Counted from the stretch's first letter, positions 41,378 through 50,116 are shown. The stretch is 64,000 nucleotides of DNA from Udaeobacter sp963725505 (GCA_963725505.1 CAVRYN010000022.1:1-64000), one strand, 5' to 3'. Numbers and translations are program-made. Notes: generated by a model from the sequence alone, not told the origin.

Positions 41378-43021
41378 ATGGAGCGCACAATTTTCCTTCA
41401 GCATTACCGCGTCCGCCTTAGATCAGACGGCAGCCCGCGTGAACTCAGCCGGGACGGTGCAGCGATTACTTACGAAGCGGTGGATGAAAGGTCTCGTGAA
41501 CCAGTTGATCTCAAGCTCATTCCGCTTGAAAGCATTAATCCGGGCGTGCGGGAGCAATTGGAGGAGCAGGCACGCGCCGCGCAGATGCTGCGTCACGTCA
41601 ATATCGCGAAAGTTTTCGATTTTGGACGTGAAGGCGGAAATCTTGTTTGTGTCTCAGAGCACCTGCCAGGTGAAACACTTGCAGCGTGGGTGGCCGCTCA
41701 CGGCCCGATGCCTGCCGACGCCTCATTGCGAGTGGCGGAACAAATCGTGAGCGTCTTGTCATCCGCGAGTTTTCACAGGCTGCCATATCCGCCAATTCAG
41801 CCCTCCGACATCATTGTTGTCCCAGGGCAAACTCCTGAAGGCAGTTGGCCACTGGTGAAGTTGATTAATTTCGGCTTGCCCGCACTCAGCTCTGGTCCCA
41901 ACGTCCAGCCGGAAAACTCGGAGACGCGCGAGCAAGCATCCTCTTCGGAAAAGGCTGCTCGCTCCGAGCAATTAGCGAATGGAACGAAGGACATCCATTC
42001 AGAGATTTATTCGCTCGGTGCGACACTTTATTTTCTTCTGACAAGCGCTGCACTTTCGCCTGAGGAGCTCCAGCGGCCTCCAAAGTTTTCAAAGTTCCCA
42101 AAACCGTTGCGAACCTTGCTTGCCCGGATGTTGCATCGCAATCCCGATCAACGGCCAAAAGATTTGGTCGTGCTGGCGGAAATGATCCGCGGATGCCTGC
42201 TGAAAATCGAACGTCGGCGGGCGCTCGCCGACAAGTATGGCATTCCGTACAGGACAACAATTCCGCGGCGGGTCGAGCGTCGGCCGAGGCCGTTCCTGCG
42301 AATAGCATTGCCGATTGCCGCGCTGTTGCTCGCCGCAGCAGTGATCGCCGCTGTCTTGTTGCCGGAGCCGATTGGCAGAATCATGTCCCGAGTTCGCGAA
42401 ACCAAACCGATCGGCGTTCTGATTGGCGTCCCCGAATCTTCGCCGCCGGCAGCAGTCCAAAATGCTCTGACTACTACCCCGACAGCTTTCGGGGCCACAG
42501 TAGCATCACAAGGGGGAGGCGCGGGTATGCCGTCTGCGAGCCAACCGTCAGTGGACACGGCCACGGTTTCCAACTCGTCACAGGCTTCAGCGCCGGATCT
42601 ACAGCAGACTCAGACATCGAATGCTCAATCGCAGGCCGCTGCTCCAAACGCTTCCGAAGCAAGTTCGCCAGCAGCGATCGCGGAAAGTTCACCCTCTTCT
42701 GCGGACGCGACGAAGTCATCCTCGCAACCTGATGTGGCATCGCAACCTGCCAATGCTGGTCAATCGGCTTCCCAGGGCAAAAAGAAGACCGTCTCCTCGG
42801 CGTCGCAGCGTCGCTTTGGCTCAGGACGCGCTCGAATGGTTGGGATTACGTCCGATGGAAGGTTGATTTACCGCATGCCCTCCGGCCGCACTAAGGTCGT
42901 CGCGCCTGACTCTGACCAAGACGAATTCCTTTCTCGCCGGCATCGTCGCGCTATGATCGACCGCGACGAGATGTTCGCGCCCCCGCCTCGATTTGCGCCG
43001 GATTATTTCCCCGACGATTAG
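41378..43021 (+). CDS. membrane-anchored Ser/Thr pseudokinase
   Basis: 547 residues. Residues 1-275 have a bacterial Ser/Thr-kinase-like fold: ITYEAVDERSREPVDLKLIPLES (Lys46 as the VAIK Lys), MLRHVNIAKVFDFG, VSEHLPGETLAAWV, and HSEIYSLGATLYFLLTS with LLARMLHRNPDQRPKD (the APE-to-subdomain XI end). The catalytic loop reads SFHRLPYPPIQPSDIIVV, without HRD-Asp, and the DFG motif is NFG (LINFGLPAL), so phosphotransfer is unlikely. One transmembrane helix (LRIALPIAALLLAAAVIAAVLL, about 309-330) leads to a long Ser/Ala/Gln-rich extracytoplasmic tail with an Arg-rich end. A CCCCGA...TCGGGG palindrome (42477) is in frame just after the helix. It may be a signalling scaffold. Confidence 0.75.
   Translation: MERTIFLQHYRVRLRSDGSPRELSRDGAAITYEAVDERSREPVDLKLIPLESINPGVREQLEEQARAAQMLRHVNIAKVFDFGREGGNLVCVSEHLPGETLAAWVAAHGPMPADASLRVAEQIVSVLSSASFHRLPYPPIQPSDIIVVPGQTPEGSWPLVKLINFGLPALSSGPNVQPENSETREQASSSEKAARSEQLANGTKDIHSEIYSLGATLYFLLTSAALSPEELQRPPKFSKFPKPLRTLLARMLHRNPDQRPKDLVVLAEMIRGCLLKIERRRALADKYGIPYRTTIPRRVERRPRPFLRIALPIAALLLAAAVIAAVLLPEPIGRIMSRVRETKPIGVLIGVPESSPPAAVQNALTTTPTAFGATVASQGGGAGMPSASQPSVDTATVSNSSQASAPDLQQTQTSNAQSQAAAPNASEASSPAAIAESSPSSADATKSSSQPDVASQPANAGQSASQGKKKTVSSASQRRFGSGRARMVGITSDGRLIYRMPSGRTKVVAPDSDQDEFLSRRHRRAMIDRDEMFAPPPRFAPDYFPDD
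42477..42494. repeat. in-frame palindrome CCCCGACAGCTTTCGGGG
   Basis: One-base variant of the CCCCGAAAGCTTTCGGGG palindrome (A to C), inside the pseudokinase gene and followed by CCACAGTAGC. It encodes residues TPTAFGA of the extracytoplasmic tail. Confidence 0.6.
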
Positions 43022-43145
43022 CAAGAGACGGGCACACGCGGCGGCCAGAAGGTCATGGCAGGGCGAGGGACGCTTTTTCTTACCCCCGCATTTTTTCAAA
43101 AAAAAAGCTTGCCTAACGCCGCGATTCCCGGCATACCTCGCGTCC

Positions 43146-43958
43146 GTGGAGAAACGACCGGCCTTTTTGGTCTTCACAACCCTATCGCTTCTCGTCATTT
43201 CCAGCGGAGCTCTTCGCGCGCAGGGATTGGCTCCAACAACGTTGAATCTTGCGAGCCACGACCAAAAGGCTGCCGACGACATGGTGCAAATCATCACCAG
43301 TAAATCGGTGCAGGAAACGGATAAGCCGGTGCGTGCGATCACGAAACAGCGGGTGCCGATTGTCGCGAAGAAACTGGCTCAACCAGTTAAGAAAGAGCCG
43401 GCGCCGGCAATCGCCAAAGATTCGGCGCAGACGTTCGTGGCCGAGCCGGTGCGACCAATGGATCAACAAACCGTAAACAAAACAACGAAGCGCGTTGGCC
43501 TTTTCAGCTTCAAAAGCCCGGAGGGCAAAAAGGAGTCAGTGCCGGTCGTCTCGCAGTATTACCCCAAGCAGATCGTTTATCCTTTCGGCAGGGTTGATCG
43601 ACACATCGATGGCAGGCTGATGCAAGCAGCGAGCATCGCGGAGGAACGCGCCCACGCGCACTCGCGCTCACGGTGCTGGCATTACGTCAAGGAAGCGTTG
43701 CTCGCCTCCGGCGTGATCGATTCACGCCCGAAGACCGAACTCGCAAGAGACGCTGCTCAAGAGCTCGTCAGCAATTACGGATTCAAAAGACTATCAGTGA
43801 CGGATCCATTCTCCGCGCCGGTCGGCTCGGTGCTCGTGTATGGCACATCTCGCAGCGTCGGCCATGTCGAGTTTCGCACCAGAGACGGTTTCGTCAGCGA
43901 TTTCCGTTCGAAAACTCCATCGCGCCGCCCGCTGCTCGGCGTTTACGCGAAGCTGTAA
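43146..43958 (+). CDS. secreted CHAP/NlpC-like cysteine-peptidase-fold protein
   Basis: 270 residues from GTG 43146, which opens a signal peptide (EKRPAFLVFTTLSLLVISSGALRA); the frame is open further upstream but that part overlaps the pseudokinase end. A Lys/Pro/Val-rich linker (about 45-130) is followed by a papain-like CHAP-type domain (about 165-270): SRCWHYVKEALLASGVID carries the candidate nucleophile Cys, and PVGSVLVYGTSRSVGHVEFRTRDGFVSDF the candidate His. Such domains cut peptidoglycan stem peptides in the periplasm. The final assignment is from motif layout only. It follows the pseudokinase in the same direction. Confidence 0.65.
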   Translation: MEKRPAFLVFTTLSLLVISSGALRAQGLAPTTLNLASHDQKAADDMVQIITSKSVQETDKPVRAITKQRVPIVAKKLAQPVKKEPAPAIAKDSAQTFVAEPVRPMDQQTVNKTTKRVGLFSFKSPEGKKESVPVVSQYYPKQIVYPFGRVDRHIDGRLMQAASIAEERAHAHSRSRCWHYVKEALLASGVIDSRPKTELARDAAQELVSNYGFKRLSVTDPFSAPVGSVLVYGTSRSVGHVEFRTRDGFVSDFRSKTPSRRPLLGVYAKL

Positions 43959-44051
43959 TTTCTCGCCAATTTCGATCGGAAGTTAGGCTTCCAGCCTGAC
44001 TCGGCAGGCTGGGCATCTTGCCTTCCTTCTTGAAATGGTATTTTCCCGCTC

Positions 44052-44336
44052 TTAATAATTCCTGATCATGCGAATCACTGCGATGAGCATGGACACCATT
44101 GGCCAAGCGGCGATGCCAGCGATCAGAATAAAGAACAAAAGCTCGGCGAAATAATCCCGGCTTGTTTCTGCGCCGAAAAATTCACTGCTTAATTTGTGGA
44201 AGGCGGGCGCCTTCTTTGCCGGAACAACGGCAGAAGAACCCGACTTGGCGTCGACGGTCGCTTGAAAGGAATAATCCGTTAACGGAAAATTCCGGGAAGC
44301 GTGCTGATTGGGAGTGATTTGAACTGTTGGTTTCAT
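44052..44336 (-). CDS. small single-pass membrane protein of unknown function
   Basis: 94 residues: a soluble Ser/Thr/Ala-rich N-terminal half (PTVQITPNQHASRNFPLTDYSFQATVDAKSG contains no motif I know), then a C-terminal transmembrane helix (YFAELLFFILIAGIAAWPMVSMLIAVIRMI). The sequence looks like a true protein with a tail anchor. The family is not recognised. The 299 bases upstream contain a GC-rich inverted region (about 44380-44450) with GGGCGGAAAAAACCCGC, which may hold its promoter or a small RNA, but I cannot support a call. Confidence 0.55.
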   Translation of the reverse strand: MKPTVQITPNQHASRNFPLTDYSFQATVDAKSGSSAVVPAKKAPAFHKLSSEFFGAETSRDYFAELLFFILIAGIAAWPMVSMLIAVIRMIRNY

Positions 44337-44635
44337 AAATTTCTAAGTTGTTAAGTGTGATTGCCGAAGTCGGTTCGGGATACCGGGCGGAAAAAACCCG
44401 CGCGTGGTAAGATTCGACCACTGGGGTGCCGCGAATTGCGGGCTCCAACTTGGCGAAGTCTAACGAGCCTCTATGCCGCCCGCCCGCCCCAGCGGGCAGC
44501 GCGAATCGGCGCGTTGATCATTTTCATGTGCATCTATGTACAGTCGTTTGGGTATTTGTCCAGTGTCGGCCTGCGATCTCAGCTGTAAGTCCCTATCGTC
44601 GTGGCAGAAGCGATTACGAATATTTTTCCACTTAA

Positions 44636-45052
44636 TCATAGCTCGGGCGGTTCTGAGTGAGATCCGGGCCGGACAATTTGAAGGGTCATAAAGTGGGGAT
44701 GCGCGTTCGTCCACGCCATCGCCTCTCGCTTTGTTTCAAAAAATCGGTCGACCACGATGGCCTTTAGTTGGCTCGCAGTCCGTCCGCATAGACGAGCCGC
44801 TTTGCGACTAACGACCGCCGGCCCGGTGTCCACCGCCGTGCAGGCCCGATCAGGGAAAACAACTTTACTGCCGTACGGAATTCGCTTGGGATCGACGGCG
44901 CAATGTCCGGCGCGCAGTCGTCGGCCGGTACTGGCGAATTTAGAGCCCTCGCCTGCCCAGTAACTGGTGACACGCGCCAGGATCGATTCCTCGCGCGCGA
45001 ATGCGGCCGATGCCAGCAATGAGAAAAATATGACTGTGTAAAATAGCTTCAT
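44636..45052 (-). CDS. secreted 3D-domain protein (lytic transglycosylase-like fold)
   Basis: 138 residues from ATG 45052, which begins a signal peptide (KLFYTVIFFSLLASAAFA). Codons further upstream in the frame have no protein character. The mature protein is a 3D (three-Asp) domain: RVTSYWAGEGSKFASTGRRLRAGHCAVDPKRIPYGSKVVF with the first Asp, TAVDTGPAVVSRKAA with the second, and AIVVDRFFETKREAMAW with the third. These domains form the double-psi barrel of MltA-like enzymes and resuscitation-type factors and act on peptidoglycan. No neighbouring cell-wall gene in the same direction. Confidence 0.8.
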   Translation of the reverse strand: MKLFYTVIFFSLLASAAFAREESILARVTSYWAGEGSKFASTGRRLRAGHCAVDPKRIPYGSKVVFPDRACTAVDTGPAVVSRKAARLCGRTASQLKAIVVDRFFETKREAMAWTNAHPHFMTLQIVRPGSHSEPPEL

Positions 45053-46543
45053 GGTGTTTTGGGGTTGCTCCGATGTTGTCGAGTCTTGGGCGGAGCACCC
45101 TATTCTCGATGCCGAAAGCCGCAGGAATGCAGCTTTTACTTCGGATTCGGAACAGCCCCGGCGCGCTAGCCCTTGGGGGACGCGCGGACTTCTGACAACG
45201 ACTCGGTGTGACGAGCCGGCCTCCTCTATAGACGAGTTCGGCGACTTGTCAATCGACCGTGTTCGACGCGAGAAAGTGAAACCGGGCGAACTTGAGCAAT
45301 TGCCAGAGAGCAAAACGAAAATCAATCACCCAGCGGCAATGTTGTATCACTCACTGCTGCAATCATCATCGAATCCCCCGTCGCAAGACTGCCCACGTAT
45401 GCTCAAAGAAAGTCACGCATGCGGGACAGTCCCGCCGGAATCGCGAAGGCGAGCCATGGCAACGGTTTCGCATCATCGACCGAAAGAAAAGCGCGCGGAA
45501 TCCCGCTCCACCAAAAGCTTGTCCCGGTAACGCACTCAAGTAATTACAGGACAGGAGTGCGGCTGCCGAACTGGCGCTAAGGCTCACGATATTGCGGTCG
45601 CAATCCTGGATCGTGGCTGTAGATCGGAAGGAACGATCGCTGCGGAAATCGGCGATGCGGGCGACCTCTGGAGGCACCAGAAGATGCAGTGTGCAGTCTT
45701 GTTATTGACCTGTTGCAGTATTGCGAACGCGAGAAAATCGACTGGACAATCAGGAAGTGATGTCGCGGGCACGACGAGCGCTTCGCGCAGTGAGCGCCCC
45801 TGACGAAGTTCAAAAGCGATGATGCTTCCCGAAGCAGGAGCGTGAGTCATCGGAATATGCCGCTTCGGTCGAGCCATTGCGGATGCTTGTGTCCGCAAAG
45901 CCGAAGCGAAAAGGATTCTACGTAACCAGATTAGCAGCCATCTTCCCTCAACTCACTCCAAGAAGATGTTAGCGGCGCGGTCGCCAAGCAGTCCTTCGAC
46001 ATTGACACTGGCAGCAATCTTCGTTCAGTGGAGTCGGCAGAACGCTCGTTGAGACATCGGCGAAATCGACAGGGTCGAGCCGGTCGTTTGAGAAGCTGAT
46101 ATCGATAGGCCGAGCGCACGCGATTCCGATCCCTTCAGCGGAACCGTCCGAGGATTGTTGCCGCGCATATGCGACCGGCAGAGACCTAGTCGAACGAGAA
46201 CGACCAGTCTGAGGTGAAGCGCCGGCATCATCTCGAACTTGCAAGATCGCGGAGCCACGAGATTTCGCGCAATTCGCATGTCGCTTCTCGAGCGCTTGGT
46301 GACGAGCAAATCACGTATGCTCCGCAGTCCGTGGCATCGACGGCTTCGGCCTATTCCGCAAGTATTGTCAGCGATTCGCTACTGCTTTTCAGGCGAAGCG
46401 TCTGGCTGGCAAAATCCGGGAAACTCGTCCGAAGATTGACCAGTTCCACGGCGCGATAAACTGCAAGAATCTCATGACCGGCAGCCGGGACGACGTGGTG
46501 ACGGCACATTCGGTGAATTGGTTCCGGCTGCTTTGCATTAACG
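45053..46543. other. gene-poor stretch, no supported gene
   Basis: About 1.5 kb in which all frames are short and none shows a family motif, signal peptide or consistent codon bias. The base composition looks more even and less GC-rich than the surroundings. It precedes a decayed gene at 46544 and probably consists of degraded DNA from the same locus. No tRNA, CRISPR or GTAGC-type repeat is seen in it. Confidence 0.55.
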
Positions 46544-46995
46544 AAAAGGAATGTTGGTGCGCGCGGCCCGGTCGCGACCATCGAGATCGGTGCGGAAACG
46601 AAGATCCTCGCGAAAGCGATGATCAAACAGATCGATCGGGTATTAGCGATCTGGTCAATCGGTCAATCAATTCAAGAGAGGTGGCGGCAATCCAATTCTG
46701 TGTTGCGTTCGTCGGAATCAACTTCGCCGAGCGATACGTATCGTTCGAAGGAGAAAAATGGCCGACCGACGGTAAGAAATACAAACACCCGATCCAGGAA
46801 GCAGCCCAAGCCGAGCAGCGACTTAAGGACAAGGCACAATCTGCTTTCAATGAATTTCAGATTCTTCAGTTCCGCGCGACTAATGCGAAGCCATTCCCGT
46901 TCGAATGGGTCGATCTGGCGAGAACAGAGATGGAATATTCGTCGGTCCAACTCGCATCTCACGAGAATATGACCGGCGGTTTGCTTGACGCATAA
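46544..46995 (+). pseudogene. decayed gene of a conserved family (identity uncertain)
   Basis: Protein-like sequence appears in successive frames: GARGPVATIEIGAETKILAKAMIKQIDRVL (about 46550-46640), then SGQSVNQFKRGGGNPI (about 46650-46697), then CVAFVGINFAERYVSFEGEKW followed by TDGKKYKHPIQEAAQAEQRLKDKAQ and FNEFQILQFRATNAKPFPFEWVDL (about 46699-46950). Read in this order they form one continuous domain broken by at least two frameshifts. I believe I have seen this family (VGIVGxNxAxxYVSYEGxR...ATNxPPFPFEW) as a hypothetical protein, but cannot name it. The N-terminal part is missing. Confidence 0.5.
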
Positions 46996-47067
46996 CTTCA
47001 TGGCCATTGGCCCGTCCCGCTTGCGCGAAAGCGTGACAGCGCTTTGCGGACTGATACCGTGCGCGGG

Positions 47068-47523
47068 ATGGAAGCTGCCGATTGGGCGTCACTGAGCGAC
47101 CAGGAACTTCTCGAACGCCGCATCTCCACGCTTGGTTTGCGGCTTGAGGGCACAGCGCTCGAACCGCTCATCCGGCAACTCTACGACGAGCTTTCGGCGA
47201 AAGGGCTCACGTTTCATCCGCCGACTCACATCGGCGACGAATGGTTTGTGCCGATCGGCATCCCCGCGATTTTCATTCCGTTTTTTCTCGTGCACGACCG
47301 GCTGCGCGCGCTGGAGCGCACGATGATGCTCGAGGTCGAAGGCGAGACGCCGGAGTGGTTCATGAAACTGATGCGACACGAGGCGGCGCACGCTTACAGC
47401 TACGCCTATCAGCTTACGCGCCAGAAAAAATGGCAACGAGTGTTTCGGGCACACATCGCGCGAGGAAACACCGGACACTTACCGGCCGCGCCCGTTCAGC
47501 CGCAGTTACGTCATGCATCTTGA
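47068..47523 (+). CDS. putative zinc metallopeptidase, N-terminal part (frameshifted)
   Basis: From ATG 47068 it reads as a helical N-terminal region (SDQELLERRISTLGLRLEGTALEPLIRQLYDEL), a beta strand part (GDEWFVPIGIPAIFIPFFLVHDRL) and the zinc motif RHEAAHAYSYAYQL, giving H104-E105-x-x-H108. The frame is lost around 47465-47480; the natural continuation (TPDTYRPRPFSRSYVMHLEDWYAQSHPDEDF) is one frame over. So the last ~18 codons here are not natural. TTG 47044 and GTG 47059 are weaker start options. The gene is followed by an ATP-grasp ligase, a pairing also seen in other bacteria as far as I recall. Confidence 0.72.
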   Translation: MEAADWASLSDQELLERRISTLGLRLEGTALEPLIRQLYDELSAKGLTFHPPTHIGDEWFVPIGIPAIFIPFFLVHDRLRALERTMMLEVEGETPEWFMKLMRHEAAHAYSYAYQLTRQKKWQRVFRAHIARGNTGHLPAAPVQPQLRHAS

Positions 47524-48076
47524 GGACTGGTACGCGCAGAGTCATCCTGACGAAGATTTCGCCGAGACATTCGCGATCTGGCTCACGCCCGAACGCGATT
47601 GGCGCAAAGATTATGCCAGTTGGCCGGCACTACGAAAACTGGAATACGTCGATGAGCTCATGCGCTCACTGGCAGGCAGGCCACCGCTGCATACGCCAGA
47701 GTATCGCGTCGCCGATTACGATTGTCTCAACGTTAAGCTCAAGACGTATTACGCGCGCAAACGCAAACTCAACGAAGATACGTATCCAGATTTTTACGAT
47801 GCCGATCTACGACAGCTTTTCGCCGCGCCGGCTGGCATCAAAGCGAGCGCATATCTGCGACGGCGAAGGCGGCGATTGCTCAACGCCGTTTGCCAATGGA
47901 CCAATGAAAAGAAATTTCCGGTGAACCAACTTCTTGCAAGGCTCACGCGCCGCTGCGATGAGCTTGGGCTGCATGTGCTCAATGACGACCCGCAGCAGGA
48001 TTTTCGTGTCACCGCGTTCATCACGACACTGGTGATGAATTATCTTTTCACCGGCAAATTCAAACGCACCAAATAA
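47513..48076 (+). CDS. putative zinc metallopeptidase, C-terminal part (frameshifted)
   Basis: Continuation of the metallopeptidase gene at 47068 in the next frame. True homology starts near 47480, before this ATG. SHPDEDFAETFAIWLTPERDW contains the Glu expected as third zinc ligand (HExxH...E), and WPALRKLEYVDELMRSLAG, PEYRVADYDCLNVKLKTYYARKR and a positively charged helical tail follow. Removing one base gives a protein of about 336 residues. Cytoplasmic by the absence of a signal. Confidence in the joined gene is good; function beyond a putative protease is not known. Confidence 0.72.
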   Translation: MHLEDWYAQSHPDEDFAETFAIWLTPERDWRKDYASWPALRKLEYVDELMRSLAGRPPLHTPEYRVADYDCLNVKLKTYYARKRKLNEDTYPDFYDADLRQLFAAPAGIKASAYLRRRRRRLLNAVCQWTNEKKFPVNQLLARLTRRCDELGLHVLNDDPQQDFRVTAFITTLVMNYLFTGKFKRTK

Positions 48077-48167
48077 CGTACTCTCCGTCAATGTTGAGTT
48101 GTCTCCCACATACAAGCCATTTTTGGTGCGCGGCTGACGCAATCACTCCGCTGGCGCGCAACGGATC

Positions 48168-48316
48168 GGGTAGCGCACGCGTCCCGCGTGCTGGCGAAGG
48201 CCTCTGGCGTTCGCGAACTTTCCTTGAAACTCGCAAGCTTGTCAGCGCAACGACAGTTCAGAAAAAGTCGGTTTCGGCGCGACGCCGAAACCAGCACGCG
48301 AGACGCGTGCGCTACC
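48168..48316. repeat. ~150-bp GTAGCGCACGCG-type repeat
   Basis: Terminal inverted repeats GGTAGCGCACGCGTCCCGCG and CGCGAGACGCGTGCGCTACC with a conserved interior (CTGGCGA...CGCGAAC...GCGACGCCGAAACCAGCACG). Sister copy is in frame inside uvrA (29546). Lies immediately before the ATP-grasp gene and could hold or block its promoter. Confidence 0.8.
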
Positions 48317-48346
48317 CACGCTCGGAATGACAGGCACAACAAAATC

Positions 48347-49366
48347 GTGAAAAAGAAACTCAAAGTCCTCGTGCTCTTTGACGGCACAAGTCCTACCAAG
48401 CTCGATCAGGACTTCACAAAGGAACTGAAAACCAAGGACTGGAAAACAGAGGCGGACGTCATGGCCGCGCTCGGCAAACTCGGACACACGGCGGAGCATC
48501 TTGCCATCTACGATGATGTCGATCTGGTGAGGCAAAAACTGGAGACCTTCGCGCCGGACGTCCTTTTCAATCTCGTCGAACAATTCAGGAACAATCCCGG
48601 ATTCGACCAGAACATTGTTTCGTTTTTCGAAATGCAGGAGTTGCCATTTACAGGCTGCGGCTCGACCGGCCTGACGCTTTGCAAGCACAAGGGTATCTCA
48701 AAAAAGATTCTCCATTATCATGGCATTCACGTGCCGAATTTCCTCGTCATCCCGCGCGGCCAGCGGATCGGGCGTCCCCGGCAACTCAAGTTTCCGATCC
48801 TGGTAAAGCCGGTCAGAGAAGAAGCGTCTTACGGAATTTCGCAGGCGTCGTTCGTGGAGAACGACGAGCAATTCCGCGAACGCATCGCGTTCATTCACGA
48901 GAAATACAACAGTGACGCGATTGCCGAGGAATACATCGAAGGCCGCGAGCTTTACGTGAGTCTCATTGGCAATGTGCGGTTGACCGTTTTTCCAATTCGC
49001 GAGCTGGTGTTTCGTGAAGTGCCGCCGAACGAACCGAAGATCGCCACCTACAACGCGAAATGGGACGAGGAATATCGCAAACGCTGGGGCTTGGAGAACC
49101 AGTTCGCCGAAGACCTCGATCCGGCGCTTGTCACGAATATTCAAGACACGTGCAAAGCGATCTATCGTCTCCTGACGATTGACGGTTACGCGCGCATCGA
49201 TCTTCGACTGACGCCCGAGAACAAACTTTATTTTATCGAGGCGAACCCAAATCCGATCCTCGCAAACGACGAGGACTTCGCGCTTGCAGCGGAAAAGGCG
49301 GGCCTGCCGTATCCGCAACTCATCGAGCGGATCGTCCGACAAGGGATGAAAACGGTTCGCGATTGA
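48347..49366 (+). CDS. ATP-grasp ligase (D-alanine-D-alanine ligase-like)
   Basis: 339 residues from GTG 48347 (KKKLKVLVLFDGT...). The frame continues upstream, but only through the repeat at 48168. D-Ala-D-Ala ligase layout: N-terminal lobe (VDLVRQKLETFAPDVLFNLVEQF), central ATP-grasp (FTGCGSTGLTLCKHKGISKKILHYHGIHVPNFLV, then FPILVKPVREEASYGIS and IAEEYIEGRELYVSLIGN), and the metal-binding end YARIDLRLTPENKLYFIEANPNPIL. It is shorter in some loops and differs enough from Ddl that another carboxylate-amine ligation (a peptide or amino-acid ligase) is as likely. The adjacent metallopeptidase supports a peptide-related role. Confidence 0.82.
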   Translation: MKKKLKVLVLFDGTSPTKLDQDFTKELKTKDWKTEADVMAALGKLGHTAEHLAIYDDVDLVRQKLETFAPDVLFNLVEQFRNNPGFDQNIVSFFEMQELPFTGCGSTGLTLCKHKGISKKILHYHGIHVPNFLVIPRGQRIGRPRQLKFPILVKPVREEASYGISQASFVENDEQFRERIAFIHEKYNSDAIAEEYIEGRELYVSLIGNVRLTVFPIRELVFREVPPNEPKIATYNAKWDEEYRKRWGLENQFAEDLDPALVTNIQDTCKAIYRLLTIDGYARIDLRLTPENKLYFIEANPNPILANDEDFALAAEKAGLPYPQLIERIVRQGMKTVRD

Positions 49367-49519
49367 CCCCGAAGGCGCTCGAACCTACAGCCACTTTTTT
49401 AGGCGTGGCCTCGAACGCTGATCTTCAAATCGCGACAGAGAAAAATGTGCACTCGGCGCTCGAAAGGCATCGCCCATGAGTGCCCTCGGTTCGCTGCTGG
49501 ATTCGCCACGCACATAAAA

Positions 49520-49615
49520 TGTCATTCTGAGCGAAGCGAAGAATCTCAGATCATTTCTTCCCAGTCGCCCATCAAGCCTACAGTCAGAGATGTTTCGCTT
49601 CGCTCAACATGACAA
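49520..49615. repeat. TGTCATTCTGA...CAACATGACA repeat
   Basis: GTCATTCTGAGCGAAGCGAAGAATCTC at the left and GAGATGTTTCGCTTCGCTCAACATGAC at the right are complementary. It fills much of the 327-base gap between the ATP-grasp gene and the VOC gene; the rest of that gap shows nothing recognisable. Confidence 0.85.
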
Positions 49616-49693
49616 TGCCATGTATGAGACGAAGATGGAGTTTCAGTGTCGTGCAACCGTTTTGCGTGACTTCATTTCCAGCTAAGCTGGGAC

Positions 49694-50110
49694 ATGAGCG
49701 TACAAGTCTACGGATGCAATCATATCGCCATCGAGGTGGACGACATCGAGAGGGCGGTAGCGTTTTACAAAGACGTTTTCAATCTGGAACAGATGAGCGG
49801 CGGCGAGGGCGATGCTTTTTTCAAACTGGGTGAACATCAGTTCCTGGCGATTTTCGAAGTTGAAAAAGTGCAACAGGCCAACATGCGGCATTTCGGGATC
49901 ATGGTTCGCGACGAAGCGCAGTTGGAGGAAGTTCGAGAGAAACTCACGAAGAAATATAAACTAAAACTGGAGCCGCCGTTCCGCTGCGATTTTCACGATC
50001 CGTGGGGCAATCGTATCCAGGTTGTCGATCTTCACGACGAATCGCTCGTCTGGCTTTTGCCTTACGCCGAAGTGCAGAAGGTGGGGATTAAATTCGACTC
50101 CGAGACCTAG
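49694..50110 (+). CDS. VOC/glyoxalase family protein
   Basis: 138 residues. A typical VOC opening (GCNHIAIEVDDIERAVAFYKDVFNLEQM) has the metal-ligand His (NHIAIE). GDAFFKLGEHQFLAIFE and MRHFGIMVRDEAQLEEVREKL follow, with the second His, and the ending is CDFHDPWGNRIQVVDLHD, the DPWGNxxxxxD motif. Metal-binding residues are better kept than in the VOC protein at 19081, so an enzyme (lyase, dioxygenase or fosfomycin-type) is possible. Six bases separate it from the glycosyltransferase gene, so they are co-transcribed. Confidence 0.85.
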   Translation: MSVQVYGCNHIAIEVDDIERAVAFYKDVFNLEQMSGGEGDAFFKLGEHQFLAIFEVEKVQQANMRHFGIMVRDEAQLEEVREKLTKKYKLKLEPPFRCDFHDPWGNRIQVVDLHDESLVWLLPYAEVQKVGIKFDSET

Positions 50111-50116
50111 GACGCA

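Noticed and set aside
44380..44460. Small RNA or degenerate tRNA (GTGGTCGAATCTTACCAC arm on the minus strand)
   Set aside because: Only a T-arm-like hairpin and a short acceptor-like stem can be drawn, about 48 bases in all; no D or anticodon arm.
45584..45898. Minus-strand 104-aa open frame
   Set aside because: No recognisable motif, no ribosome binding site, composition like its non-coding surroundings.
48188..48346. N-terminal extension of the ATP-grasp ligase
   Set aside because: Encoded wholly by the 48168 repeat; GTG 48347 gives the natural family start.
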